A stretch of DNA of 41,235 bases from Clostridia bacterium (GCA_026418695.1 JAOAAU010000151.1:1-41235); one strand, 5' to 3'; positions 1 to 7,601 are shown, counted from the stretch's first letter. The notes: generated from the letters alone by a model not told the origin. Numbers and translations are program-made.

Positions 1-1075
1 GCATTACCTTCTCAACTGGGTTTTCACACGGAATCCTTGTGTCTTCATTCACAATCCGGAAAACGTCAGTGATATATTTATCTTTAGCTTCTGCCTGGGT
101 CCAGCCTGTAAGCTTTTCTGCCACACCATTGATAAGCTGTACCCTTCCTTTATCATCAGTAGCAATAACCCCATCCCCAATAGAATGCAGTGTTATCTTG
201 AGTCGTTCCTTTTCATAGTGCAGCGCTTGTTCTGCAAGCTTACGCTCAGTTATATCCTCATACGCTCCCATAATTCCAAAAACCTTACCGTATTCATCCA
301 TCATAGGAACCTTTGTAACTCTTACCCATTCAAGTGTGCCATCTGCGGCGACATGATACTCCTCTAGATTTATTTTAGGTATCAGGGTTGTCATTATCTC
401 CAAATCGTCTTTTCGGTATTTGTCTGCATATTCCCGCCAAGGCAATTCGTAGTCAGATTTTCCCACAAGCTCAGAAAGGCTTTGTTTACCCGACTCTAGA
501 ATATAATGCTTGTTTCCGCCTAGGTGTACAGAATTCAAATCCTTCCAGAATATAGGCAAGGGTATTGTGTCTAAAACTGTTTGCAGCAGTTGATTTGATT
601 CTGCAAGCTTTTTTTGACTTTCCTTAAGTTCCTCTTCTATACGCTTTAACCGCGCAATTTGATATGTTTTTGACAATACAGTTTGCGAGATGTTATATTC
701 CGTATTGAATGTTTTTTCTGAAATTTCAGCCAGTACAGTTACAAAATAATTTTTTAAAGGTGAATAACAATAAACCTTATACCACAGGTCAGTAATCTCC
801 GAATACTGGTTGAACTCCTTTTGTTCGTTATTTATCACCACTTCACCGTAGTAAGCTATCCAATCAAATTCACTTTCCTTTATGCCTGGAATTACATCCA
901 TAGCCCTCATTCCAATAATCTCCTCGCGCCTTAAACCGGTAAGCCTTTCAAAGGAACAATTAGCTTCGATTATTTCGTAGTCGATCGGTTTGCCATCATC
1001 GTTAAAGACTATTTTGTTGTATGTATAACCTATGGGAGAATTTTTAAAAATCAAATCGCAAAAACTCTCATTCAT
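1..1075 (-). CDS. PAS-domain signalling protein (partial, C-terminus beyond window)
   Basis: The frame is open from an ATG at 1075 to the window edge, giving 358 codons with no stop. The start follows a GAGGA ribosome site. At least two and probably three PAS modules are visible. The first spans about residues 1-120 (NSPIGYTYNKIVFNDDGKPI, later LTGLRREEIIGM). The second is at about 165-280 (LDTIPLPIFWKDLN, then a PAC-like stretch ending ITERKLAEQALHYEKERL). A third starts at about 290 (LHSIGDGVIATDDKGRVQLI) and runs into VNEDTRIPCENPVEKV at the edge. A short coiled coil (RLKRIEEELKESQKKLAESN) links the first two. This last PAS type usually precedes a GGDEF, EAL, HD-GYP or histidine-kinase output, but the output domain is outside the window, so the class is unknown. 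No membrane segment is seen, so the sensor is probably cytosolic. Confidence 0.85.
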   Translation of the reverse strand, partial: MNESFCDLIFKNSPIGYTYNKIVFNDDGKPIDYEIIEANCSFERLTGLRREEIIGMRAMDVIPGIKESEFDWIAYYGEVVINNEQKEFNQYSEITDLWYKVYCYSPLKNYFVTVLAEISEKTFNTEYNISQTVLSKTYQIARLKRIEEELKESQKKLAESNQLLQTVLDTIPLPIFWKDLNSVHLGGNKHYILESGKQSLSELVGKSDYELPWREYADKYRKDDLEIMTTLIPKINLEEYHVAADGTLEWVRVTKVPMMDEYGKVFGIMGAYEDITERKLAEQALHYEKERLKITLHSIGDGVIATDDKGRVQLINGVAEKLTGWTQAEAKDKYITDVFRIVNEDTRIPCENPVEKVM

Positions 1076-1304
1076 AATTAATATATCCTCATCTCACAGA
1101 TAAATAATAATATATTTGCCTTTGAAAATTTGCGAAAAACTTTACGATTCATTACTGCAGCATTGTTGTAATGACTTGAAAGATTATCTACTCTGTAATT
1201 GAAATGTTGCTGTAACTTCATTTTAACATATTCTAATGTTTAAAACTACAGAATTCGATTTTTTCAGACTAAAAGTGTAATTATGCACACTATTTTATAG
1301 TAAC

Positions 1305-1338
1305 AAAAAAGCTTTCTGAAATTATCAGAAAGCTTTTT
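1305..1338 (-). terminator. Terminator after the tRNA pair
   Basis: A perfect 10-bp stem (AGCTTTCTGA / TCAGAAAGCT) with loop AATTA is flanked by A and T runs on both sides. It lies 5 bases beyond the CCA end of tRNA-fMet on the minus strand. The A/T symmetry means it could also stop plus-strand transcripts. Confidence 0.85.
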
Positions 1339-1342
1339 AAGT

Positions 1343-1418
1343 TGGTTGCGGGGGAAGGATTTGAACCAACGACCTTCGGGTTATGACCCCGACGAGCTAC
1401 CAACTGCTCCACCCCGCG
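1343..1418 (-). tRNA. tRNA-fMet (CAU), initiator
   Basis: The minus strand folds as a 76-nt cloverleaf with encoded CCA and anticodon CAU (plus-strand ATG at 1383-1385). The unpaired C1-A72 end of the acceptor (CGCGGGG with CCCCGCA) and the GGG/CCC anticodon stem mark it as the initiator type. Two oddities are visible. Position 32 is G where C is usual. The T stem reads GTTGG / CCTTC, which leaves two U-U oppositions at 50:64 and 51:63. It is downstream of tRNA-Leu in a two-gene transcript. Confidence 0.93.
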
Positions 1419-1469
1419 ATGTTAAATTGTAATGCTGTTCCTCGGTAAAGAGAAATAGCATTTTTAATA

Positions 1470-1558
1470 TGGTGCCGGAGACCGGAATCGAACCGGTACG
1501 GGAGGTAAATCCCGCAGGATTTTAAGTCCTGTGCGTCTGCCAGTTCCGCCACTCCGGC
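1470..1558 (-). tRNA. tRNA-Leu (UAA)
   Basis: The minus strand gives an 89-nt class II tRNA with a long variable arm, acceptor GCCGGAG / CTCCGGC, T arm CCGG-TTCGATT-CCGG and encoded CCA. The anticodon loop CTTAAAA sits in the stem CAGGA/TCCTG and gives anticodon UAA (plus-strand TTA at 1522-1524), reading UUA leucine codons. It is the first gene after the promoter at 1593-1621. Confidence 0.97.
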
Positions 1559-1592
1559 ACACCATAAAGCCGCTCTCATCGGCGACTTTTAT

Positions 1593-1621
1593 ATTATATT
1601 ATATTCACTAGGTAGTGTCAA
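1593..1621 (-). promoter_or_regulatory. Consensus sigma-A promoter for the tRNA pair
   Basis: On the minus strand TTGACA (1621-1616) and TATAAT (1598-1593) are separated by exactly 17 bases. This is a perfect housekeeping promoter about 35 bases upstream of the tRNA-Leu 5' end. Confidence 0.85.
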
Positions 1622-1660
1622 TATTTATTTATTTCCATTTCCCAAACTAAAATCTTATGG

Positions 1661-1698
1661 AAAAAGCAGTTTGGCTTGCAGTTTATTTATTGCTTTTT
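1661..1698 (-). terminator. Possible terminator after yabR
   Basis: An 8-bp stem AAAAAGCA / TGCTTTTT closes a 22-base loop just past the yabR stop. The stem is A/T-rich and the loop long, so it is weaker than the other terminators in the window. Confidence 0.45.
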
Positions 1699-1705
1699 AA
1701 CGGGT

Positions 1706-2137
1706 TTATATCTTAATAAACTGTGCTGATTTCCGATAGCCTCCGCCGCCTCTTTTAGACTCGAAGTTCTTCTTCAGATCGTGCATTTTTTCATCGCTGT
1801 CCTTCATAAACTTGGACAACCGTTCTTCAAAAGATAGGTTGTCGTTGCTGTTTCTTCCCCAATCCACTTCCATAGGACGACTTGATCTTACCACTGGTTT
1901 AGGCTCCATTGCCTTTTTAATAGAAAGACTGATCTTTCCATTGTTATCCACAGATATCACTTTTACTTTTACAATTTGGCTATCTTTCAGGTGGGCGTTA
2001 ATATCTTTTACGTATTCCTCAGCAATCTCAGAAATGTGAACAAGACCTGTTTTTCCATCGGGCAGTTGAATAAAAGCTCCAAAGTTAGTAATTCCGGAAA
2101 CCTTTCCTTCAACCACTTTTCCTACCTCAACCAGCAT
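1706..2137 (-). CDS. yabR: S1 RNA-binding domain protein, YabR-like
   Basis: A 143-aa protein. Residues 1-75 form one S1 (OB-fold) domain with the usual signature: VGKVVEGKVSGITNFGAFIQ, GLVHISEIAE, VKVKVISVDNNGKISLSIK. The remaining half is charged, low-complexity and probably disordered, ending in a Gly-rich tail (KRGGGGYRK). S1 domains bind RNA; YabR's exact role is unsettled, and a ribosome or RNA-decay association is inferred from the family. The start is supported by an AAGGAGG site. It is the last gene of the yab block, as in Bacillus, where yabR follows divIC, and it has its own sigma-A promoter at 2177-2205. Confidence 0.9.
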   Translation of the reverse strand: MLVEVGKVVEGKVSGITNFGAFIQLPDGKTGLVHISEIAEEYVKDINAHLKDSQIVKVKVISVDNNGKISLSIKKAMEPKPVVRSSRPMEVDWGRNSNDNLSFEERLSKFMKDSDEKMHDLKKNFESKRGGGGYRKSAQFIKI

Positions 2138-2176
2138 AAAAAAAGACGTCCTCCTTAGATTTTATCAAGTAACACG

Positions 2177-2205
2177 ATTATATAGCATATCCAATTTTTC
2201 GTCAA
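2177..2205 (-). promoter_or_regulatory. Sigma-A promoter for yabR
   Basis: On the minus strand TTGACG (2205-2200), a 17-base spacer and TATAAT (2182-2177) lie about 40 bases before the yabR start. This suggests yabR can be expressed separately from divIC. Confidence 0.75.
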
Positions 2206-2248
2206 GCCTGATTTTAAGGGGGATTCGGGCCATTTTAGGCTCTTCTGG

Positions 2249-2527
2249 TCAACGGTCAATATCGACGAAGACTTTCTCTCCTTGCCTCACCATACCAAGC
2301 TTTTCCCGTGCTATTTTCTCAGTATATTCGTCGGTATTGACAGCTTCCTTCTGCTTTTTCAATTCTTCATTGAGCTTCATTTCCTGCTTTATTTTTTCAT
2401 CAACACTTTTAAGTTCCTCTTTTTTGATCTGCATTACTTTTTGCTGATCAAAAACAATATACGCAAAATATACCAGCAAACCTAATACAACAATAAACCG
2501 AAGGCCGGAATTTCTTCTTTTGTTCAT
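2249..2527 (-). CDS. divIC: Septum formation initiator, DivIC/FtsB family
   Basis: A 92-aa bitopic membrane protein. It has a short basic cytoplasmic end (MNKRRNSGLR), one membrane helix at about residues 10-27 (FIVVLGLLVYFAYIVF), an extracellular coiled coil at about 28-65 rich in Lys/Glu heptads, and the C-terminal family motif EKIAREKLGMVRQGEKVF. DivIC/FtsB joins FtsL and DivIB/FtsQ in the divisome and helps activate septal peptidoglycan synthesis. Position between yabQ and yabR matches the Bacillus order. A GGGAG ribosome site precedes the ATG. Confidence 0.92.
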   Translation of the reverse strand: MNKRRNSGLRFIVVLGLLVYFAYIVFDQQKVMQIKKEELKSVDEKIKQEMKLNEELKKQKEAVNTDEYTEKIAREKLGMVRQGEKVFVDIDR

Positions 2528-2648
2528 ATTTCACTTAACTCCCTTTACTGAACCGAACCAAGAAACAAACCGATTCTTTAGAGTCCGGTCTCATAAATCA
2601 ATCCTGATAATGGTATAATTCTATATTCACGTTGAAATTCCTGCTCCC

Positions 2649-3167
2649 TTACTTCTTTTTTCTTATATTTCGAAATGCTCTTTTTATATCAAAGGCTCTT
2701 CCCAGCTTGCTCTTTGTAACGTGCTTTGCACCTTGAAAGAACCTCCGCGTATGCTTTTTCACACCTCTGGCAGGGACTCGAAGGATCTTGTATACGAGCC
2801 GGAAAGGATAAGTAACCACCTTCCATATTGTTGAGACAATCCTATAGATAACCTTTATAATCATGATTGCAGAGCCGATTACAATCTTGCTGAGCGTGAG
2901 GATATAAAGGATAACTCCCGTTAATGTTCCTAAAAAGATATATCCCCGCAGTTCCCCTTCATTACTGAAATATACGATCCCAAACATGACGAGAGCAACC
3001 AGAATCCAATATACAAAGTCTTCAATGTAGATGAAAACGATATTGGTCTTTAGGGCTTTCCTTCGAATTCTGAACAAATCATACAGGAAAGCTATCAGAA
3101 TGCCCCCTGCAACAGCGCACAAAAAAACATAGGCTTGATTATATACAGTAGATGCCAAAATTATCAC
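2649..3167 (-). CDS. yabQ: Spore cortex biosynthesis protein YabQ
   Basis: The N-terminal half holds about four hydrophobic helices (VYNQAYVFLCAVAGGILIAF, FVYWILVALVMFGIVYFS, GYIFLGTLTGVILYIL, VIGSAIMIIKVIYRIV), with the YabQ-type element FLYDLFRIRRKAL between the first two. The C-terminus is very basic (KHTRRFFQGAKHVTKSK) and cytosolic. In Bacillus YabQ is a membrane protein of the outer forespore membrane needed for cortex formation. The longest frame begins at 3263 but would overlap yabP by 89 bases and add a non-family leader. I prefer the GTG at 3167, just after the yabP stop; a TTG at 3158 with better spacing from AGAAGG is the alternative. Confidence 0.85.
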   Translation of the reverse strand: MIILASTVYNQAYVFLCAVAGGILIAFLYDLFRIRRKALKTNIVFIYIEDFVYWILVALVMFGIVYFSNEGELRGYIFLGTLTGVILYILTLSKIVIGSAIMIIKVIYRIVSTIWKVVTYPFRLVYKILRVPARGVKKHTRRFFQGAKHVTKSKLGRAFDIKRAFRNIRKKK

Positions 3168-3174
3168 TGACCTT

Positions 3175-3468
3175 CTATTTAAACATTTTGCCCAGGAAGC
3201 CAAACCCTTTGGATTTTGTACCCTCACTGTCGCTGTATTCACAGCTGATAATTTCTCCCTCAATATTCAGTTCGGAATTATCCAGATTCAACTTATTGAT
3301 ATGTAAATCTTCCCCCCGGATTACCAGCACACCTAGTTCCGTATCCACAATCACGCATTCATCATTGAAGCTTTCTACATCAATCACGCCTGTAATGCTG
3401 AGTTTTTCTCTATTCTCCAGGATCAGATTCTGCGCTTTCGGCTTTGAACTCTTTTTTTCCTCTGGCAT
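3175..3468 (-). CDS. yabP: Sporulation protein YabP
   Basis: A 97-aa protein with a short charged start (MPEEKKSSKPKAQ) followed by the YabP/YqfC beta-rich fold: NLILENREKLSITGVIDVES, TELGVLVIRGEDLHINKLNL, and the family's LNIEGEIISCEYSD near the end. It is a mother-cell sporulation factor needed with YabQ for spore coat or cortex assembly in Bacillus; its biochemistry is unknown. The ATG follows GGAGG. It is tightly paired with yabQ (7 bases to the preferred yabQ start), so the two are probably translated together. Confidence 0.9.
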   Translation of the reverse strand: MPEEKKSSKPKAQNLILENREKLSITGVIDVESFNDECVIVDTELGVLVIRGEDLHINKLNLDNSELNIEGEIISCEYSDSEGTKSKGFGFLGKMFK

Positions 3469-3664
3469 GTTTTTTCCTCCAAAATAATACTTTCGATGTC
3501 AATCCGTTCCTTTGATTTTCTTTTGCAGATTGATACCTATAAACATAGATATGCATGTACACAAAAAAAAATAACCCAATTCATCTGAATCAGTGTTATT
3601 TTTTCTGTGATGCTTGTTAATATATATTTTCTTATCATCATGTCCTACTGTCGTTCGTCTTTTC

Positions 3665-3824
3665 GGTCGGGCAGGGGCGTCTGCCCCTACAAATATATGC
3701 TGCTTGTTCACGAGGGCGAGCCGATGTCTCGCCCCTACACTACCTTTGATCTTTCCTGCATTGTTCATTGCCCATCACCTATAACCTATTTTACCCATAG
3801 CCTATAACCTATTACCCATCACCT
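3665..3824. repeat. Composite 3'-end repeat, copy 1 (after rqcP)
   Basis: Heptamers of pattern ATNRCCY fill 3767-3824 (ATTGCCC, ATCACCT, ATAACCT, ATAGCCT, ATTACCC and others, with one 9-base unit), running into the last codons of rqcP. Two hairpin units follow further downstream of the gene. Unit 3711-3738 pairs GGGCGAG with CTCGCCC; unit 3665-3690 pairs GGGCAG with CTGCCC. Both end in CCCCTAC on the plus strand. Open frames across this stretch are not credible genes. Confidence 0.8.
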
Positions 3825-4058
3825 GATTATATACATTTCTTTAGATTCGCTTTTAGATACGTGCTCAGAAACCGAAGTTACTTCCACTTTTGTACTGTTT
3901 GCACCAAATTGGATCTCTATCGTGTCTCCCACCTTTACCTCGGAACCCGGCTTGGCAACTTTCCCGTTGATTTTCACCTTTTCCTGCTCGCACGCTTCAT
4001 TCGCCAGTGTTCTGCGCTTTATCAACCTTGATACTTTCAAATATTTATCGATCCTCAT
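3819..4058 (-). CDS. rqcP: S4-domain RNA-binding protein RqcP (YabO/Hsp15 family)
   Basis: A 79-aa protein made almost entirely of one S4 domain: MRIDKYLKVSRLIKRRTLAN, ACEQEKVKINGKVAKPGSEV, then VGDTIEIQFG. RqcP binds 50S subunits carrying stalled peptidyl-tRNA and works with RqcH in C-terminal alanine tailing of nascent chains. That role is known from the Bacillus orthologue YabO and assumed here from similarity and position. The ATG follows GGGAGG. Its TGA stop (3821-3819) lies inside the heptamer repeat, so the 3' end of the gene appears to have been shaped by the repeat. Confidence 0.9.
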   Translation of the reverse strand: MRIDKYLKVSRLIKRRTLANEACEQEKVKINGKVAKPGSEVKVGDTIEIQFGANSTKVEVTSVSEHVSKSESKEMYIIR

Positions 4059-4179
4059 TTTATGACCTCCCTCATATTTAGTGGTTTATTTTTAATCGTG
4101 AAAAAGCTTAAAGCCACACGGATTCCGTGCTTCGCCTTAAGCTTTACCTTATTGTTCTCACTATTTTAGCATATTCTTA

Positions 4180-4306
4180 GGCGGACAGAGGCGCCCGCCC
4201 CTACATAGGCATATTACCGGCCCAGGCAAATGAGGTATCTGCCCGTATATACTATTTTTTTTACTGTTAATGCCTATAACCTAATATCTATCGCCTATTA
4301 CCTATC
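4180..4306. repeat. Composite 3'-end repeat, copy 2 (after HU)
   Basis: Heptamers at 4270-4306 (ATGCCT, ATAACCT, AATATCT, ATCGCCT, ATTACCT) touch the HU stop codon. A hairpin unit at 4180-4204 pairs GGCGGAC with GCCCGCC and ends in CCCCTAC. A second, degenerate unit is at about 4217-4250. The order heptamer then hairpin, read in gene direction, equals copies 1 and 4. Confidence 0.75.
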
Positions 4307-4582
4307 TTATTTGTTGACCATATCTTTTAAAGCTTTTCCAACTTTAAAAATCGGTGACTTTGATGCTGGTATGGTGATCTCCGCTTTTGTCTGTGGGTTT
4401 CTTCCCTTTCTTGCGGCTCTTTGTCTTACTTCAAAAGAACCAAAGCCCACCAACTGCACCTTGTCTCCTTTTGTCATCGCTTCTTCAACACTTTCTATAA
4501 AAGCATTGAGCGCTTTTTCTGCATCTTTCTTTGACAATTCACTTTTTTCCGCCATGCTTGTGATTAAATCTGCCTTGTTCAT
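4307..4582 (-). CDS. hup: DNA-binding protein HU
   Basis: A 91-aa HU/IHF protein with the expected layout: dimerising helices ([36 protein letters not shown]), the [20 protein letters not shown] core, and the DNA-binding arm [20 protein letters not shown] followed by [13 protein letters not shown]. The RNP motif is replaced by the common RNPQT form. HU dimers bind the minor groove and compact the nucleoid. GGAGG lies 7 bases before the ATG. In Bacillus hbs is not in the yab cluster, so this placement between mazG and rqcP is a clostridial-type arrangement. It may have its own promoter in the 177-base gap after mazG. Confidence 0.95.
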   Translation of the reverse strand: MNKADLITSMAEKSELSKKDAEKALNAFIESVEEAMTKGDKVQLVGFGSFEVRQRAARKGRNPQTKAEITIPASKSPIFKVGKALKDMVNK

Positions 4583-4759
4583 GATGAAACCTCCATAATT
4601 TAAGTTTAGTTTAAAAAGAGAATAACTTTTCCGTCACTATTTTCCATAGGATATCGAAATAGTTCCAAGACAAATCCAATGGTCTCCAAATTCGGCATTC
4701 AAGTTTGATTGGCGGTTTGGGATTTATCCCTGCATCTCGGTATCCATGCATTGAGTCGT

Positions 4760-5572
4760 TTATTCTCTATTGTTGCACTTTTTTTCAGAAATATGTATTT
4801 TGGCCTTGTCCCACAGCACATCCATTTCTGCCAGGGTCATTTCCTCCAACTTTTTGCCAAGCCGTGCACTTTCTTCTTCAATAAACTGAAACCTTTCGAT
4901 AAACTTGTTTGTTGAACCTGTCAGTGCCAGCTCAGGCTGTACTTTCAAAAACCTTGAAAGATTCACAAGGCTGAAGAATACATCTCCCATCTCATCCGTT
5001 ATTCTATCCACATTTTTACTTTTGTATACATCTTCCAACTCTTTTATTTCTTCATAAACTTTTTTAAATACATCCTCTGTATTATCCCAGTCAAATCCGA
5101 CCTGGGCAGCCTTCTGCTGTACCTTATAACTCCGCATCAGTGCCGGGAGAATAGACGGAACATCCTTTAGAACTTCTGTCTGGTTACGGACTCCCTTCTC
5201 CTTCTTTTTGATCGCTTCCCAGTTATCAACCACTTCATCCGGAGTTTCAGCCTTATCCTCTCCGAATACGTGGGTGTGCCGAAGGATCATTTTTCTGCTG
5301 ATGCCTGTAATCACATCTTCAATAGTAAAGGTTCCTTCCTCTTCTGCAATTCTGGCATGAAATACAATTTGTAAAAGAAGGTCCCCCAGCTCTTCACAGA
5401 GCTTCTTCCTGTCATTTAGGTCTATGGCCTCCAAAACCTCATAGGTCTCTTCTATCAAATATCTTTTCAGGCTCTGATGATCCTGGTCCTTGTCCCAAGG
5501 GCACCCATTTTCACTTCTAAGTAAAGCCATAATATCTATCAGTTCTGCAAAGGTATAGTTATCCTTCAGCAT
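4760..5572 (-). CDS. mazG: Nucleoside triphosphate pyrophosphohydrolase MazG
   Basis: A 270-aa protein with two MazG folds. The first (about residues 10-125) starts LRSENGCPWDKDQDHQSLKR and carries the metal-binding EETYEVLEAID and EELGDLLLQIVFHARIAEEE motifs. The second (about 155-245) has KVYEEIKELEDVYKSK and DEMGDVFFSLVNLSRFL. The enzyme hydrolyses NTPs and dNTPs to monophosphates and pyrophosphate and is thought to clear aberrant nucleotides. The frame extends to 5629, but the ATG at 5572 has AAGGAGG 7 bases upstream and begins where the family does (MLKDNYTFAELIDIMALLR), so the extra 19 residues are rejected. It is separated from spoVT by a terminator. Confidence 0.93.
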   Translation of the reverse strand: MLKDNYTFAELIDIMALLRSENGCPWDKDQDHQSLKRYLIEETYEVLEAIDLNDRKKLCEELGDLLLQIVFHARIAEEEGTFTIEDVITGISRKMILRHTHVFGEDKAETPDEVVDNWEAIKKKEKGVRNQTEVLKDVPSILPALMRSYKVQQKAAQVGFDWDNTEDVFKKVYEEIKELEDVYKSKNVDRITDEMGDVFFSLVNLSRFLKVQPELALTGSTNKFIERFQFIEEESARLGKKLEEMTLAEMDVLWDKAKIHISEKKCNNRE

Positions 5573-5664
5573 ACCGCACCTCCTTGTTGTCTCCAGCACA
5601 TTTGTAGTCTTTGGTCTAATTATAATCATACCAACTCACAAGTTCAACAATTTATTCCATACAC

Positions 5665-5703
5665 AAAAATAACAGGCTTCAATTCTCTCTGCCTGTTATT
5701 TTT
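5665..5703 (-). terminator. Terminator after spoVT
   Basis: A perfect 13-bp stem AAAAATAACAGGC / GCCTGTTATTTTT closes a 13-base loop, with a U run on the minus-strand transcript. It separates spoVT from mazG. Confidence 0.85.
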
Positions 5704-5800
5704 CGCTATGCACCATGACCATATTTACCCTCTGAGATAGAAAAAGATGCTCCATATATTCTTTATGGTCTGCATACTGATTTTTACTTTAGGTTTTAAT

Positions 5801-6355
5801 TTATTGTTCCATTTGTCTTCCGAGGAATCCTGCTGCGGATTGTGCCAGCTTGGCTTCTACTTCACCCATTCTTGTGTTGGGATCGGTTGACAGAAGAATG
5901 ACCGCACCAATCGGGTCGCCTTCCGAGATAATCGGCGATACAACCTGAGAAGTGTATTTCCTGTCAGCGCCTTCATCTGCAATGATGGAAATCGCCTTGT
6001 CTTCTGTTGATTTCACAACGAGTGTGGTCTTTTCCTCGATAATTCTTTCAAGATCCGGGCTTAAAGACTTTTCAAGGAACTCCTTCTTGGAAGCGCCCGA
6101 AACAGCAATAATGGTATCTCTATCTGCGATGCAAGTGATATGTCCACTTGTTTTGTGCAGAGAATCTGCATACTGGGAGGCAAAATCACCAAGTTCACCA
6201 ATAGGAGAATATTTTTTCAGAATCACTTCGCCTTCTTTATCTGTAAAAATCTCCAAAGGATCGCCTTCTCTAATTCTTAAAGTTCTCCGAATTTCCTTGG
6301 GAATTACAACTCGTCCTAAATCGTCTATACGTCTAACTATTCCAGTTGCCTTCAA
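5801..6355 (-). CDS. spoVT: Stage V sporulation regulator SpoVT
   Basis: A 184-aa protein. The N-terminal AbrB-type swapped-hairpin DNA-binding domain covers residues 1-50 (MKATGIVRRIDDLGRVVIPK, EIRRTLRIREGDPLEIFTD). A GAF-like ligand domain covers about 56-180 (HITCIADRDTIIAVSGASKK, SEGDPIGAVILLSTDP). SpoVT is a tetrameric regulator that tunes sigma-G genes in the forespore. The start is TTG with AGGAGG 9 bases upstream; no closer ATG fits the conserved MKATGIVRRID beginning. A sigma-G-like promoter lies at 6396-6425, and a terminator isolates the gene from the foldase upstream. Confidence 0.96.
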   Translation of the reverse strand: MKATGIVRRIDDLGRVVIPKEIRRTLRIREGDPLEIFTDKEGEVILKKYSPIGELGDFASQYADSLHKTSGHITCIADRDTIIAVSGASKKEFLEKSLSPDLERIIEEKTTLVVKSTEDKAISIIADEGADRKYTSQVVSPIISEGDPIGAVILLSTDPNTRMGEVEAKLAQSAAGFLGRQMEQ

Positions 6356-6395
6356 CTTCTATTACCTCCTTGCGTAGTAGTTTTGTTTACAATTT

Positions 6396-6425
6396 TAGTA
6401 TTGATTTTTTATTGGAGTTTTATAC
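6396..6425 (-). promoter_or_regulatory. Sigma-G-like promoter for spoVT
   Basis: On the minus strand GTATA (6425-6421) and AATACTA (6402-6396) are 18 bases apart. This matches GHATR-N18-CATWNTA except at one -10 base. It lies about 40 bases before the TTG start of a gene that is sigma-G dependent in Bacillus. Confidence 0.5.
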
Positions 6426-6453
6426 ATAACAGGTGAATTGTGATAGGACAAAA

Positions 6454-6496
6454 AAAAACAAGAAAAGATGGCAAAAAGCCATCTTTTCTTGTTTTT
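6454..6496 (-). terminator. Terminator after the PrsA-like gene
   Basis: A 19-bp perfect stem (AAAAACAAGAAAAGATGGC and its complement) with a 5-base A loop is followed by a run of T on the minus strand. It lies between the foldase stop and the spoVT promoter. Confidence 0.9.
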
Positions 6497-6513
6497 TATT
6501 TTAAAGAATTCGT

Positions 6514-7539
6514 TTACTTTATCACTTTTGTATTTTTGATCACGTTATACTTGGCATCCTTCATCCAATCTTCTATCTGCTTCGTATATTCTTCAGCAAA
6601 CTTGTTATTAATCAGTGTATTCTGGATATCTGTTTTTGCTTCATCAAAGGAAGTTTCCTTAACCGCTTCAAACTTCATTACGTGATATCCGTAACTGGTT
6701 TTTACAATATCCATGTCACCGGGTTTTCTGCTGCTGTCAAAGGACCATTTTTCAAATTCAGGAACCATTTGACCCTTTGGGAAAGTATATTCTCCCCCGC
6801 TATCCTTGGAACCGGGATCCTGGGAGTACTCTTTTGCTAGAGCAGCAAAATCTCCGCCCGCTTTCGCTTTTGCAAGTACTTCTTCTGCCTTTTTCTTTGC
6901 CTCTTGCTGTTTGTCCTCCGGTAAAGGCTGCTTTGTTTTTTCATCCTGTGTCAGGATAAGAATATGCTTTACCGTAGCCTGATTAAACTGGCTCTTGTTT
7001 TCATCATATGATTTTTTAACGTCGTCATCGGATACTTTTATTTGTTTTCTGAAGTCTTCCTGATACTTTTCAATTAAAACATATTCTTTATAAATGTCTG
7101 TATACTCTTTCAAACTGATGTTGTACTTCTTCTTAACATCATCCTCGAAGTTGATTCCTTGAGCTTTTGCTCCGGACTTCATGGATTCAATGGTTGTATT
7201 AATGGTATCCGTATCCTGCTTATCAAGCACGATTTTCTTCTCTTTTGCTTTGATCAGCTCAATCTTAAACCGCTTTGCCAAATCCAGCGCTGCATTAACC
7301 TGAACATCTTCCTTGCCTTTCCAGAAGTTTGCCTTGTCCTCATCGGTCTTCAGGTTAGCCGCTGTCTCCATTTGACTCTTTGCAGCAGCTAAAAAAAACT
7401 GGTATTCACTCTTGGAAATCTTTTCACCTGCCACAGTCGCCACATAGCTGGTGGTTGTAACATAATACACCGGTATTGCTATCGCAAGCGCAATGACTAC
7501 AATCACTGCCGCGATAATTAATAACCCCTTGTTTTTCAA
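6514..7539 (-). CDS. PrsA-like peptidyl-prolyl cis-trans isomerase (parvulin family), membrane-anchored
   Basis: A 341-aa extracellular foldase. Residues 5-27 form an uncleaved-looking signal anchor (LLIIAAVIVVIALAIAIPVY) with no lipobox cysteine, unlike classical PrsA lipoproteins. A SurA/PrsA-type helical N-domain follows to about 185. The parvulin domain at about 190-295 carries VKHILILTQDE, the typical FAALAKEYSQDPGSKDSGGE and SYGYHVMKFEA. It probably helps secreted proteins fold outside the membrane, perhaps including the large surface proteins elsewhere in the window (inference). The start is TTG (7539) after GGGGAG. It sits between mfd and spoVT, where related clusters often carry this gene. 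Confidence 0.88.
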   Translation of the reverse strand: MKNKGLLIIAAVIVVIALAIAIPVYYVTTTSYVATVAGEKISKSEYQFFLAAAKSQMETAANLKTDEDKANFWKGKEDVQVNAALDLAKRFKIELIKAKEKKIVLDKQDTDTINTTIESMKSGAKAQGINFEDDVKKKYNISLKEYTDIYKEYVLIEKYQEDFRKQIKVSDDDVKKSYDENKSQFNQATVKHILILTQDEKTKQPLPEDKQQEAKKKAEEVLAKAKAGGDFAALAKEYSQDPGSKDSGGEYTFPKGQMVPEFEKWSFDSSRKPGDMDIVKTSYGYHVMKFEAVKETSFDEAKTDIQNTLINNKFAEEYTKQIEDWMKDAKYNVIKNTKVIK

Positions 7540-7573
7540 GTCTCTCTCTCCCCGTCTATTTAAAATTTAACCT

Positions 7574-7601
7574 TTTATATTGCATACTGCTTTTTGGTTA
7601 A
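7574..7601 (-). promoter_or_regulatory. Possible sigma-A promoter for the PrsA-like gene
   Basis: On the minus strand TTAACC, a 16-base spacer and TATAAA lie about 35 bases before the TTG start. Both hexamers are imperfect. No terminator was seen between mfd and this gene, so readthrough from mfd is also possible. Confidence 0.35.

Noticed and set aside
1397-1579. 60-codon frame containing AELADAQDLKSCG
   Set aside because: It is the well-known false protein produced by translating tRNA-Leu and its neighbours.
3168-3263. Upstream extension of yabQ to 3263
   Set aside because: It would overlap yabP by 89 bases and add a leader unlike the YabQ family; starts just after the yabP stop fit better.
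3499-3807. Small frames on both strands between yabP and rqcP
   Set aside because: They are built from the hairpin and heptamer repeats and have no ribosome site or homology that I recognise.
3767-3824. Heptamer array as a CRISPR or VNTR locus
   Set aside because: Units are 7 bases with no unique spacers, the array is short and degenerate, and no cas genes are nearby.
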